Source of the DNA: Acetonema longum DSM 6540
Lineage (GTDB): Bacteria > Bacillota > Negativicutes > Sporomusales > Acetonemataceae
Direction: 5' to 3'
Length of the DNA: 60,089 bases
Assembly: GCF_000219125.1 (NCBI RefSeq)
Contig: NZ_AFGF01000240.1
Span: forward strand, 1 to 60,089
Below, in pieces: positions 8,617-16,709 of this stretch. The notes under the pieces were generated by a model. The model was not told where the DNA came from, did no database searches, and worked only from the letters and a program-made list of their open reading frames with translations. Each line of letters starts with the position of its first letter. Within the stretch, counting starts at the first letter, position 1. A program made the position numbers and the translations under genes.

Positions 8617-9570
8617 ATGGAAATAGCCGCCAAGCTGATGTATATGTTTACCGACCTGGTACTGCCGCTCACTTTAGGTTACTATTGCCGGCAGAAGCAG
8701 TGGCTGAGCGAGACCTTCTGCAACCGGATCATTGACCTGAATATCACGGTTTTTTGCACGATTCTGGCGATTTTAAGCTTTTGGGTCATGCCGCTGAATC
8801 CAACGCTTCTTTGGCTGCCGGTGTTTGGCATCCTGCTAAGCTTCATCCCCGGACTGGCAGGATATTGGATCGTGCGGGGAAAATACCCGGACGGTCCGGA
8901 AAAGGCCAGCTACCTGGCAGCGGCCCTGTTGTCCAATATCGGCTCCCTGGGCGGTTTGTGCACTTTTTTTCTCCTGGGGGAAGCAGGGTTTGCCTACAAC
9001 CAGATCGTCGCCTTGTTTCAAAACCTGGTTTTCTTTTTGTTTTGCTTTCCTCTGGCCTCTTACTATCAAAAACAGCTGCACCAGCCCATGGCAGAAACAG
9101 ACGCCAGCCCAAGCAGCCTGGCATCTCTTTTTTTCACCCGCAAGCAATTGCCGACACTGGGGACTTTTGCCGGAATCCTGCTGTATACAGGCGGCATACC
9201 CCGGCCGGATGGCCTTAGCAGCCTGTTTACCGCCCTGATTCACATTTCCGCCTGGTTTGCCTTTTTTCCCGTAGGCTATTCCATCCAATTCGCGGAAATG
9301 AAACACTACTATCGCAGCATTCTGGATCTTTTGCCGGTGAAATTCCTGTTTACGCCGCTGGTCGGCTATTGTATCGCCAGCCAGCTGTTTACCGACCGGG
9401 CAGCGCTGGGAACCATCCTCATTGCCGCCAGTTCGCCTGTCGGCATTAACTCGGTCATTCTGGCCCGGCTGTATGATTTCAATGTCCACCTGACCAGCGC
9501 CGCTTTTTTCCTGTCCACCGCTGTTTTCCTGGCGGTTGTATTGCCGACCCTCATCCTTTGTCTCTCATAG
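8617..9570 (+). CDS. AEC (auxin efflux carrier) family transporter
   Basis: 317 aa with about ten hydrophobic segments in two halves. The profile and motifs (LSNIGSLGGLCTFFLLGEAG in the first half, ASSPVGINSVILARLYDFNV in the second) match bacterial AEC permeases of the malonate/malate carrier type, whose substrates are hard to predict. It stands alone between the GlnKL locus and the envelope operon, with its own extended -10 promoter and terminator. The SD is weak: GAGG lies about 14 nt from the ATG. Confidence 0.85.
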   Translation: MEIAAKLMYMFTDLVLPLTLGYYCRQKQWLSETFCNRIIDLNITVFCTILAILSFWVMPLNPTLLWLPVFGILLSFIPGLAGYWIVRGKYPDGPEKASYLAAALLSNIGSLGGLCTFFLLGEAGFAYNQIVALFQNLVFFLFCFPLASYYQKQLHQPMAETDASPSSLASLFFTRKQLPTLGTFAGILLYTGGIPRPDGLSSLFTALIHISAWFAFFPVGYSIQFAEMKHYYRSILDLLPVKFLFTPLVGYCIASQLFTDRAALGTILIAASSPVGINSVILARLYDFNVHLTSAAFFLSTAVFLAVVLPTLILCLS

Positions 9571-9588
9571 ACACAGCTCTTGCGGCAA

Positions 9589-9629
9589 AATGCCTTGACC
9601 CGCACTTTTCCGGGTCAAGGCATTTTTTT
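9589..9629. terminator. Strong terminator shared by convergent transcripts
   Basis: A 14-bp perfect stem (AATGCCTTGACCCG / CGGGTCAAGGCATT) with an 8-nt loop is followed on the plus strand by TTTTT. It closes the AEC gene and also lies just beyond the 3' end of the minus-strand envelope operon (stop at 9655), so it may act for both. Confidence 0.9.
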
Positions 9630-9654
9630 AGTCAACAGGGGAAAGGAATTTTCC

Positions 9655-10551
9655 TCAGGAAAAAGGCAGGCGGATGATAAATGTAGTTCCTGCCCCAAGC
9701 TTACTGGATGCGTCAATATTGCCGCCATGGCTGTCCACAATGGATTTGGCCATAGCCAGGCCCAATCCGGCGCCGCCTTTTGCCCGCGCCGGATCTGTCT
9801 GGTAAAAACCGTCAAAAATCCTGGACAGATGCTCGGCGCTGATCCCTTCACCGCTGTCCGTGACTTCTATGACCACCAGCCCCAGAAGGCGATATGCCTT
9901 TATTTCTATACTGCCGCCCCATGGCGTATAACGGATGGCATTATCCGCCAATATGCCGATTAATTGCTGAATCCGCTGCGCATCGCCATATAGCATGATT
10001 CCCGCTTCGGCATCAATGCTTAAAGTGACGCCTCCTGCTTCAGCCATGGCCTGCAGCGCCTCTGCCACGGCTGCTTCCAGTACCTGAGCCAAATCAAACC
10101 ACTGTTTATTGAGCGCTTGCTGCCGGCTGCCTGAGCGGGCAAGAAACAGCAGGGAGTCAACGATCTTCGCCATATGAGCGGATTCTTCCTGCATATTGTT
10201 CAGCCAGTGCTCCTGGTCGGATACAGCTTCTCCCCGATTGCTCCGGACAATATCGAGATTGGCCTGAATCACCGCCAGAGGGGTGCGCAGTTCGTGGGAA
10301 GCACCGGCGAGAAAATCCTGCTGCCGCCGCCAGGCATGCTGAATGGGGATCATGGCGCGATTGGCCATAAGCAGGCTGCCCATTGCGGATAAAACCAAGA
10401 AGCCGGCGACCGGCAGCATATAGCCGGAAGGTTCCGGCCTGTGCGCTATTGCCATAAGGTATGTCCCGGCCGCCAGGAATAAAAACAATAAGACGAGAAT
10501 TCCCCAATTCGTGAGAATAAGCCGTAAATGTACATTACGAAACATGCTCAT
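9655..10551 (-). CDS. Sensor histidine kinase of the envelope operon
   Basis: 298 aa. Two membrane helices (about residues 12-33 and 44-63) are separated by only some ten residues, so there is almost no periplasmic sensor domain. The H-box is FLAGASHELRTPLAV, the N-box ILADNAIRYTP, and the G-boxes DSGEGIS and GAGLGLAMAKSIVDSHGG. A kinase without an extracytoplasmic domain must sense within the membrane or through a partner; the operon's periplasmic protein and beta-barrel are candidates. It is last in the operon, 9 bp after the barrel gene. ATG 10551 or ATG 10545 (better SD spacing) could be the start. Confidence 0.92.
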   Translation of the reverse strand: MSMFRNVHLRLILTNWGILVLLFLFLAAGTYLMAIAHRPEPSGYMLPVAGFLVLSAMGSLLMANRAMIPIQHAWRRQQDFLAGASHELRTPLAVIQANLDIVRSNRGEAVSDQEHWLNNMQEESAHMAKIVDSLLFLARSGSRQQALNKQWFDLAQVLEAAVAEALQAMAEAGGVTLSIDAEAGIMLYGDAQRIQQLIGILADNAIRYTPWGGSIEIKAYRLLGLVVIEVTDSGEGISAEHLSRIFDGFYQTDPARAKGGAGLGLAMAKSIVDSHGGNIDASSKLGAGTTFIIRLPFS

Positions 10552-10560
10552 CTTCCCTGT

Positions 10561-11091
10561 TTAAAATTTATAGCTTAAGCCGATGCTCAGCTCATCCCGG
10601 CTGCCTTGATACTCAAAATAGCGGTAATGAAAGTTCAGATCATATTCTTCCGTTAATCTGAAATTGAAACCGGCCTGCAGTTCTTTAAGGCCTCTGCCGG
10701 CAAGGAAAGAGGTGTAACTGCTCCAGTCCGGCGACAATTCCTGCGTTATCGCCGCGCCTACATACTTTTTGGAAGTCTCGTGGACTATCGTCCGGCTGCC
10801 GAGGATGATCTTCAGTCCCATATCCCCCCTCCTGCCGCCATAACCCATAACGTCAAATTGCCCGTAAAAGTCTCTCAGGTCGGAGTTGTCGTTATAATCC
10901 ACGAGTTGAAATCCGAAGGTAAAGGTTTCATTAATCTTACTCTCAAAATAATAAGTATCGCTATCCTGACCAAACAGCATGCCCATCGCTCTTTCTCCCA
11001 TCTCCAGGTTATTGACGGGAGCGGCAAAAACGATGCTGCCGGCCTGAAAATAAAACAGCATGGTTAGTACGGAAAAAAACTGCCTGTACAC
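10561..11091 (-). CDS. Small outer-membrane beta-barrel protein (YfaZ-like size), paralogue of 55369-55884
   Basis: 176 aa. A signal peptide (residues 1-23, cleavage after VFA) is followed by APVNNLEMGERAMGMLFG and alternating hydrophobic/polar strands, ending in ELSIGLSYKF. A terminal Phe on an amphipathic strand is the classic BAM recognition signal. The length suits an eight-strand barrel. The gene at 55369 encodes a related protein with the same APVNNL start of the mature chain. It starts with GTG at 11091 behind GAGGGG. It is the fourth gene of the envelope operon. Pore, lipid-binding and sensor roles are all possible. Confidence 0.8.
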   Translation of the reverse strand: MYRQFFSVLTMLFYFQAGSIVFAAPVNNLEMGERAMGMLFGQDSDTYYFESKINETFTFGFQLVDYNDNSDLRDFYGQFDVMGYGGRRGDMGLKIILGSRTIVHETSKKYVGAAITQELSPDWSSYTSFLAGRGLKELQAGFNFRLTEEYDLNFHYRYFEYQGSRDELSIGLSYKF

Positions 11092-11114
11092 TTTTATCCC
11101 CTCACTTTATCCGG

Positions 11115-11939
11115 TTATTGTCTGGCCTTGCAGGCAACCCGGCAGATTCCTCTTTCCGTGTTGCGCAAAAATTGAATGAAGTCTGCCACTTCTTCACACT
11201 CAGGAATCTGCTGCTCCATTATCTCCAGAGCGCAGGAAAGCCCCAGGCCCGATAAATATAGAATTTTGTAAGCCCTTTTTATGAGCTGGCGGGTTGTTTC
11301 TCCAATCCCGGCCCGGGTCATGCCGACAGTGTTCAGCCCGGCCGCCTGCGCCGGATTACCGGCTGCGGTGATAAACGGGGGTACATCCTGGACTATTTTC
11401 GAGGCGCCGCCAACCATGGCATTTCGACCGATTCTTACGAACTGGTGAATACCGGTCAGCCCCCCAATGGTCGCTCTGTCTCCCACCACTACGTGTCCTG
11501 CAATCATGGCGGCACTCGATACAACTACATGGTTGCCTATGACGCAATTGTGAGCAACATGACAATATGCCAGCAGCAGGCAGTCTGAACCGACCCGCGT
11601 TTCCTGCCCCTCGCCGGTGGCGCCGTTAACCGTGACAAATTCCCGGATCTGGGTATTGTCGCCGATCACGATGTAGCTTTTCTCGCCACGGAATTTTTGG
11701 TCCTGAGGCGGAGAACCGATCGATGCGCAGGGGTAAATTTCACAATTTACCCCGATATCGGTCCAGCCGTCGATAATGGCATGAGACTTAATGACCGTAT
11801 TATCCCCGATGCGGACGTTTTGGCCGATCACAGCGTAAGGGCCGACGTCAACATTTTTGCCCAGAACGGCGCCGGGATGGACGACCGCAGTTTCATGGAT
11901 GTTAGAAGAAGTCCGGAGCTTATACTGGTCCTGCATCAT
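11115..11939 (-). CDS. lpxA: Acyl-[ACP]--UDP-N-acetylglucosamine O-acyltransferase
   Basis: 274 aa; catalyses the first step of lipid A synthesis in the cytoplasm. The N-terminal two thirds are hexapeptide repeats forming a left-handed beta-helix (HPGAVLGKNVDVGPYAVIG). The catalytic His is in CHVAHNC, and the conserved segments AGHVVVGDRATIGG and VGGASKIVQDVPPF match LpxA. A helical C-terminal domain follows. LpxA usually sits with lpxD, fabZ and lpxC; here it lies within a two-component operon between two envelope proteins. It may be a second, stress-induced copy. A repurposed acyltransferase is less likely given the conserved active site. The SD AGAGGTG precedes ATG 11939. Confidence 0.92.
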   Translation of the reverse strand: MMQDQYKLRTSSNIHETAVVHPGAVLGKNVDVGPYAVIGQNVRIGDNTVIKSHAIIDGWTDIGVNCEIYPCASIGSPPQDQKFRGEKSYIVIGDNTQIREFVTVNGATGEGQETRVGSDCLLLAYCHVAHNCVIGNHVVVSSAAMIAGHVVVGDRATIGGLTGIHQFVRIGRNAMVGGASKIVQDVPPFITAAGNPAQAAGLNTVGMTRAGIGETTRQLIKRAYKILYLSGLGLSCALEIMEQQIPECEEVADFIQFLRNTERGICRVACKARQ

Positions 11940-11997
11940 TTTGTCGATACACCTCTTTGTGGAGATTTTGCCGGGATAGCCTCCCTGCTGAACAATA

Positions 11998-12660
11998 TTA
12001 TGAAACTCCTGGTCTGGTCAGCCCTAGAAAAAGCCCCTCGTTGCTTTTTTGCAGGTACACCATTCCCAGCATATAAGAAAATTTTTCTTGCTGCTGCCTT
12101 GAAAGATGGAGGCTTATTTCTTTGATTTTATCGATACGCCCCAGTTGCTTGCGCCTTTTCTCCCAGGAAAGCGATCGCCGGGAAATAATGGTCCAAACCT
12201 TTTTCTGATTTTTCAACAGGGCTGCAACGATCTTTGCCTGCTGCTCCCTGCTGAGGTCCAGCATCATGAGAATGCCGGCAAATTGCTGTTTGGACTGATC
12301 GATTTGTTCCAGTTGGGTTTCCAATATCCGGCGTTGCTGCGGCGATAACAACTGCCGGATATCCCGGTTGATATTCTGGCGGGTTTCGCCCATTTGCTGG
12401 AGATAGGACAGGAGCTTAAGGTACTCGTTAGGATTCTCCAAATGAGCAGCCTTTATGTTTTTCTGGCCTATTTTCACCTGTTTGTATGCATCAAAAATAA
12501 TTCCGTCAATTTTTTTTCTTTCTTCCGGCGAAACATCCAGGCTGATCCACAACACCTCTTCGGAAGCAGGGGCGGCGCAAACGCCGGGATGCATCCCCCC
12601 TATTTTTTCACCTATTACTAAACAGATAAGACAAATCACTATTTTTAGTTTCAGCGGCAT
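11998..12660 (-). CDS. Exported helical protein, CpxP/Spy-like candidate
   Basis: 220 aa. The signal peptide covers residues 1-30 (cleavage near GVCAAPA). The mature protein is highly charged and helical, with repeated segments of the form LSPQQRR, LSREQQAK and LSRQQQEK. These resemble the LTxxQ motifs of periplasmic CpxP/Spy proteins, which bind misfolded proteins and repress the Cpx kinase. Family assignment is by motif resemblance only. I use ATG 12660 (SD GGAG) instead of the start 24 bp upstream. It sits between the regulator and lpxA, where a feedback sensor would be expected. Confidence 0.65.
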   Translation of the reverse strand: MPLKLKIVICLICLVIGEKIGGMHPGVCAAPASEEVLWISLDVSPEERKKIDGIIFDAYKQVKIGQKNIKAAHLENPNEYLKLLSYLQQMGETRQNINRDIRQLLSPQQRRILETQLEQIDQSKQQFAGILMMLDLSREQQAKIVAALLKNQKKVWTIISRRSLSWEKRRKQLGRIDKIKEISLHLSRQQQEKFSYMLGMVYLQKSNEGLFLGLTRPGVS

Positions 12661-12715
12661 AGTTTTGCTCCTTTCAAGCCTCACAGGAACCCTCCCTGCA
12701 GCAATTTTTTTCGGG

Positions 12716-13405
12716 TCAGCCTGAGCCGCTCGCCTTGTCTCTCAACATATAGCCGACGCCTCTTATGGTGCGGATGAGTCTGTTACAGCTAAAAGCACTC
12801 AGTTTTTTACGAAGAAAATGAATGTATACATCGACAATTCCTAAACCAGTTTCGGCTTCCACCCCCCATAAGCGGTCGAATATCTGCTCTTTCGTTAAGA
12901 TCTGTTCCCGGTTTAGCACTAAAAACTCCAGCAGCTCGTATTCCCTGGCCGTAAGCCATAGTTCCTCGGATTGAAAATACGCTTCTTTCAGCTTCGGATT
13001 CAACGTTATGTTTTTATAGGACAGCAGGCCTTGCGTTGTTTCCCCGCCTTTTCGCCGTAACAGGGCCTTTACGCGGGCGAACAGCTCGGATACGGCAAAC
13101 GGTTTAACCATATAATCATCCGCCCCCGCATCCAGCCCCAAAACCCGGTCCTCAACGCGGTCCCGGGCAGTTAACATGAAGATGGGAACGGTATCTTTCC
13201 TGGTGCGCAATCGCTTTAAGATGTCTAAACCGCTTGTGCCGGGCAGGCTGATATCAAGGATTAACAGATCATAGACAATCTGCTCGGCAAAAAAGAGCCC
13301 TTCATCGCCATTATTGGTATGGTCAACGTCAAACCCCGCCGTACTAAGAATCGTCACAATCGTATCACGCAGGAGGTCCTCATCTTCTACAACCAAAATT
13401 TTCAA
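12716..13405 (-). CDS. OmpR/PhoB-type response regulator, first gene of the envelope operon
   Basis: 229 aa. The receiver has acidic residues in VEDED, phospho-Asp in LLILDISLPG and Lys in MVKPF. The winged-helix output runs from about residue 125 to 225 (LTAREYELLEFL, IRTIRGVGYML). It starts with TTG at 13405 behind AAGGAG. The downstream genes are the Spy-like protein, lpxA, beta-barrel and kinase, with gaps of 55, 58, 23 and 9 bp, so I read them as one operon. The seven TTAA boxes at 13506-13574 are probably its own binding sites. The paralogue at 13653 is roughly three quarters identical by eye. Confidence 0.93.
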   Translation of the reverse strand: MKILVVEDEDLLRDTIVTILSTAGFDVDHTNNGDEGLFFAEQIVYDLLILDISLPGTSGLDILKRLRTRKDTVPIFMLTARDRVEDRVLGLDAGADDYMVKPFAVSELFARVKALLRRKGGETTQGLLSYKNITLNPKLKEAYFQSEELWLTAREYELLEFLVLNREQILTKEQIFDRLWGVEAETGLGIVDVYIHFLRKKLSAFSCNRLIRTIRGVGYMLRDKASGSG

Positions 13406-13455
13406 GATAAATCACTCCTTAATTTAATGGGTCTATTTTTAGTTCTTTTAAATAT

Positions 13456-13476
13456 TTTTGTCGCATCTTGTCGCAT
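13456..13476. promoter_or_regulatory. Tandem 10-bp motif (TTGTCGCAT type)
   Basis: TTTTGTCGCA is followed directly by TCTTGTCGCA, about 50 bp upstream of the regulator start. A very similar 10-bp tandem (TCGTCGTATT TTGTCGTATT) lies upstream of the paralogous beta-barrel gene at 55369. One-turn spacing suits dimeric binding on one DNA face. The regulator that reads it is unknown. Confidence 0.45.
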
Positions 13477-13505
13477 TTGGTTGAATTTACTATATATCAT
13501 TTTGT

Positions 13506-13574
13506 TTAAATATTTATTAACGTTTATTAAGCATTTATTAATGCATTCTTAACGATTTCTTAACAAGTGCTTAA
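13506..13574. promoter_or_regulatory. Seven phased TTAA boxes upstream of the envelope operon
   Basis: TTAA occurs at 13506, 13517, 13527, 13538, 13549, 13560 and 13571, that is at spacings of 11, 10, 11, 11, 11 and 11 bp. On the minus strand the unit reads roughly nTTAAnAAAnn. PhoB/OmpR-family regulators bind 11-bp direct repeats, so this is a likely multimeric binding array about 100-170 bp upstream of the regulator gene. A/T-rich DNA alone does not explain the phasing. Confidence 0.65.
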
Positions 13575-13580
13575 AAATAA

Positions 13581-13626
13581 AAAACGCAATGAATCGGCAG
13601 GATAATCTGCTAATTCGTTGCGTTTG
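13581..13626 (-). terminator. Terminator after the paralogous regulator gene
   Basis: Imperfect stem (AAAACGCAAtGAAT with ATTCgTTGCGTTT, plus an inner GCAG/CTGC) directly downstream of the regulator stop at 13653. On the minus strand it ends in TTTTTATTTTT. It separates the two regulator genes and sits next to the TTAA array. Confidence 0.7.
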
Positions 13627-13652
13627 TTTACTATGTCCTCAATCTGACGCGG

Positions 13653-14339
13653 TCAATTCCCGCTCATCTGTTCTTTCAGCATGTAGCCGACCCCTCTGAT
13701 GGTGCGAATGAACTTATTACAGCCGAAAGCACTCATCTTTTTGCGCAAAAAATGAATATATACTTCAACAACTCCTAAGCCTGTTTCCGCTTCTATCCCC
13801 CATAACCGGTCAAATATTTGCTCTTTGGTTAAGATCTGTTCCCGGTTTAAGACTAAAAATTCCAGCAGTTCATACTCTCTGACTGTCAGCCACAACTCCT
13901 GCGATTGATAGTATCCTTGTTTCACCTGAGGATTCAATACCAGGCTTTTATAGGAGAGCAGCCCCTGAGGCGTTCCTCCGCCTTTGCGGCGCAAAAGGGC
14001 TCTTACCCTCGCCAGAAACTCAGATACCGCAAACGGTTTGACCATGTAGTCGTCCGCCCCGGTGTTTAATCCTCTTACCCGGTCTTCAATGCAATCTTTT
14101 GCGGTTACCATGAGTATCGGAACGGTATTGCCCTTTGCCCGCAATTGTTTTAGGATTTCTATGCCGCTGATTCCCGGCAGCATAATATCCAGCACCAGCA
14201 GATCGTATACAGCCTGCTCCGCCAAAAAAAATCCCTCTTCCCCATCATCTGTCTGGTCTGCATCAAAGCCTGCCGCGCTAAGAACCGTCACCATTGCGTC
14301 ACACAAAAATTCACTGTCTTCTACCACCAAGATCTTCAA
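13653..14339 (-). CDS. OmpR-type response regulator, orphan paralogue
   Basis: 228 aa, closely related along its full length to the regulator at 12716. It has the receiver acidic pair in VEDSE, phospho-Asp in LLVLDIMLPG and the same recognition segment (IRTIRGVGYML). It also starts with TTG (14339) behind GGGAGA. It has no kinase of its own and a terminator follows it, so it is probably a tandem duplication. The near-identical DNA-binding half suggests that both proteins see the same sites and can share a kinase or compete. TTCTTAA repeats at 11-bp spacing lie upstream (14446, 14457). Confidence 0.92.
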   Translation of the reverse strand: MKILVVEDSEFLCDAMVTVLSAAGFDADQTDDGEEGFFLAEQAVYDLLVLDIMLPGISGIEILKQLRAKGNTVPILMVTAKDCIEDRVRGLNTGADDYMVKPFAVSEFLARVRALLRRKGGGTPQGLLSYKSLVLNPQVKQGYYQSQELWLTVREYELLEFLVLNREQILTKEQIFDRLWGIEAETGLGVVEVYIHFLRKKMSAFGCNKFIRTIRGVGYMLKEQMSGN

Positions 14340-14436
14340 GCTAATTCTCTCCCTGCGATTGCCTCCCTGCCGAAATTCTTCGTCCTTGCCGCTTTTTGTT
14401 AAAATTCATGTAAAATGCATTGAAGGTTACTATAGC

Positions 14437-14460
14437 TTAGTTTTCTTAATAAAATCTTAA
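14437..14460. promoter_or_regulatory. TTAA boxes upstream of the paralogous regulator
   Basis: TTAA at 14446 and 14457 (11 bp apart), with a related TTAG at 14437, about 100 bp upstream of the TTG start. The pattern matches the larger array at 13506-13574 and suggests that both regulator genes are controlled by the same protein. Confidence 0.45.
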
Positions 14461-14468
14461 AAGATTCT

Positions 14469-16064
14469 TTAGTTAGCCTTTACGATTTTCATTAGCTGCA
14501 GCGCGGAGGATAAAGCCATTCTTACCTCGTAAGAATCAAGCGAAACATTTAATAACTGCTCAATGCGCTGCTTTCTCAGCTGGATCGTTTTATGGTGCAG
14601 ATACATTTGTGCTCCTATTTCTTTAAAACTCAAGCCTGATAAGAGTTTTTCCAGTGTTTCCAGCAAATCAGGGTGCGCCATTAACGGGCCGATCCTCTGC
14701 GTAATATAGGCAGCTGCCTCATCCGTAGCGGCAAACGGGGCCAGAACCTGATAGATTCCACAGTCTTCGTAGTGATAGATCCGCTGATGCGGCCAAACTT
14801 GCCTGCCGATTCGTATAGCGGTTGCCGCGTTCTTCAGGCGATTGGCAAAATTCGCCCACCCATCGGAATAATTTGCGGTTCCGATATAAACTGGCGTATC
14901 CGGCAGATACATTGATATATATTTCATGTAATCCGCAGCTGCCGCCAATTCCTTTTGCTTACGGGCAGCGTCAGCCAGAGCAGGCGTTATGATGCCTACG
15001 CCCCGGGCAGTTTCCCAGGCATTGGTACGCTCCTTACGGTTCAGCTGGTCCACCAGCGCATCCATCATTTGCTGTTTGCGGTACATGCTGTCTTCGTCGC
15101 CGGGTAACGTGTCCATAGAGAGAAAAAAAAGAGAAAAATCTTTGGGAACATAGATCTTGTCCCGCCAGCCCCATTCTAGCACTTCGGTATCATTACAATC
15201 ATTTCTTGCGGCAAGCTGATTGAAAAAGTCGCGTTTTTTCGTGCGCTCATAGGCTTGGTATAAAAGGCTTTCGGCTTTTTTGCGCTTAGTTATGTTCCGG
15301 GTAACGCCGGTAAATCCAATCATTTCACCGCTGCTATTTTGAGCGGCATTTACGGTGGATTCCAGCCAGATCATTTTTCGGTCTTTGCAGCGTTGTTCAC
15401 ATTCAACAATGACCGGACGACGGGTTCCTGCAGCGGTTAAAAGTTCGATGGTCGAGCTTTGAAAAACCACCTGGAAGAATGGCAATGGCGTCTGGCTGAT
15501 CGGCTTTCCCTCAACCTCCCCAGGAGTAAATCCTAATAACCGCTCAATGGAAGGACTGATATAGCGAATCACCATTTCATGATCCAGCAGCCAAATCACA
15601 TCATCGGTATTCTCGGCAATAAGCCTGTATTTCCGTTCGCTTTCCCTGGTAGCCGCTTGCTGCCGTTCAAGCTCGGCAATATATTTTTGCTCATTTTCCG
15701 TCGCAGCTTTCAGGCGAATCGTCATAGTATTAAAGGCATGAGAGAAGTCACCCATAAAATCAACCCGTTGGCTGTAATCGCCCGCGGCAACCATGCTGGT
15801 CTGCCATGTCAGATGCCGGAGATTGGCTTGTAACGCTTTTAATGCTCCCGGCCAATAGCCTCGCAGATTCATTGTCTGCGATAAATCGCCTTCGGATAAT
15901 GCAAAAGTAAATTCGCGCAATGCCAGGAGTCTTTCCACCAATTTCGCCATCTCGGGATATTGATCCGAGTACTCGGCCAGCTTTGCCGGCAGCGCCTTGC
16001 TTTGCAATACGCTATTGATTTGCTGGATGATTTCATCGATTTCGTTTGCTATTTCCGGCTTCAA
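14469..16064 (-). CDS. PAS-domain sensor/regulator with PucR-type C-terminal HTH
   Basis: 531 aa without membrane helices. An N-terminal helical region with HAMP-like segments (LSEGDLSQTMNLRGYWPG, VAAGDYSQRVDFMGDF, about residues 55-125) is followed by a PAS/PAC domain (about 140-265: YRLIAENTDDVIWLLDHE, GFTGVTRNITKRKK), a diguanylate-cyclase-like middle region of PucR/CdaR regulators, and the terminal HTH (LLSGLSFKEIGAQMYLHHKT). PucR-type proteins are transcription activators for catabolic genes. It starts with TTG at 16064 behind GAGGGG, 26 bp after the V4R gene, so the two are co-expressed. Confidence 0.85.
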   Translation of the reverse strand: MKPEIANEIDEIIQQINSVLQSKALPAKLAEYSDQYPEMAKLVERLLALREFTFALSEGDLSQTMNLRGYWPGALKALQANLRHLTWQTSMVAAGDYSQRVDFMGDFSHAFNTMTIRLKAATENEQKYIAELERQQAATRESERKYRLIAENTDDVIWLLDHEMVIRYISPSIERLLGFTPGEVEGKPISQTPLPFFQVVFQSSTIELLTAAGTRRPVIVECEQRCKDRKMIWLESTVNAAQNSSGEMIGFTGVTRNITKRKKAESLLYQAYERTKKRDFFNQLAARNDCNDTEVLEWGWRDKIYVPKDFSLFFLSMDTLPGDEDSMYRKQQMMDALVDQLNRKERTNAWETARGVGIITPALADAARKQKELAAAADYMKYISMYLPDTPVYIGTANYSDGWANFANRLKNAATAIRIGRQVWPHQRIYHYEDCGIYQVLAPFAATDEAAAYITQRIGPLMAHPDLLETLEKLLSGLSFKEIGAQMYLHHKTIQLRKQRIEQLLNVSLDSYEVRMALSSALQLMKIVKAN

Positions 16065-16090
16065 GTCAATAACCCCTCTGCATGCAGGAT

Positions 16091-16609
16091 CTATTCTCTG
16101 GATACTTCAGCCACAAACCGGCAGGTGCGATCTCCCGTACACCAACAATCCACTTCCTTGACCTTAAATTTTTCCCCGGTAAAGCTTTCCAAAATACCGG
16201 CAAAAAAACCTTCATCATACACGCAGATTTCGTAGTCCAGGTCAGGCAATCCGGAGCAATCCAAATCTTCCGAGAGGCTCATTACATACTTTCCCTGTTC
16301 ATAGTCAGCCGTTTCTATGCGTAAAATACCAATACCCTTAGCGGCAAGAGCCGACTGTAATGATTGAATGAAGGCGTTGAAGTCCACTGTTTTTTGCATG
16401 GCATTCCGGTAAAATTGTTTTCCCGCCAGCAACCCCGCTTCGTAAAACATCTTATCTGCCGTTTCGGTGCCGTAATTTTGTTCCAGGACATCACGGAAGC
16501 AAAACTGCATCAAGCGGTAAATCTCAGTTCTGACCATGGGCCCCATATTCGGCCTGCCCTCTGAAATATCTCCCAGCAAACTCCAATTGAACTCATACTT
16601 TCGCCCCAT
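16091..16609 (-). CDS. V4R-domain protein (small-molecule sensor candidate)
   Basis: 172 aa. The fold signature of V4R (4-vinyl reductase) domains is present, including the C-terminal Cys cluster in VDCWCTGDRTCRF and the upstream segment EGFFAGILESFTGE. V4R domains bind hydrophobic ligands and often feed aromatic-responsive regulators. It directly precedes the PAS-PucR gene in an operon, so I infer that it supplies ligand sensing to that regulator. The SD AAGGAG precedes ATG 16609. An inverted repeat lies 101-145 bp upstream. Confidence 0.82.
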   Translation of the reverse strand: MGRKYEFNWSLLGDISEGRPNMGPMVRTEIYRLMQFCFRDVLEQNYGTETADKMFYEAGLLAGKQFYRNAMQKTVDFNAFIQSLQSALAAKGIGILRIETADYEQGKYVMSLSEDLDCSGLPDLDYEICVYDEGFFAGILESFTGEKFKVKEVDCWCTGDRTCRFVAEVSRE

Positions 16610-16709
16610 AAATTACTACTCCTTTATCCTCAATGAAAATATTACAAAAATGCCGATTACCTGTTAATCTTCGTAATGCACATTGCTTTTCCTGCAATGT
16701 TGGCTTTGA

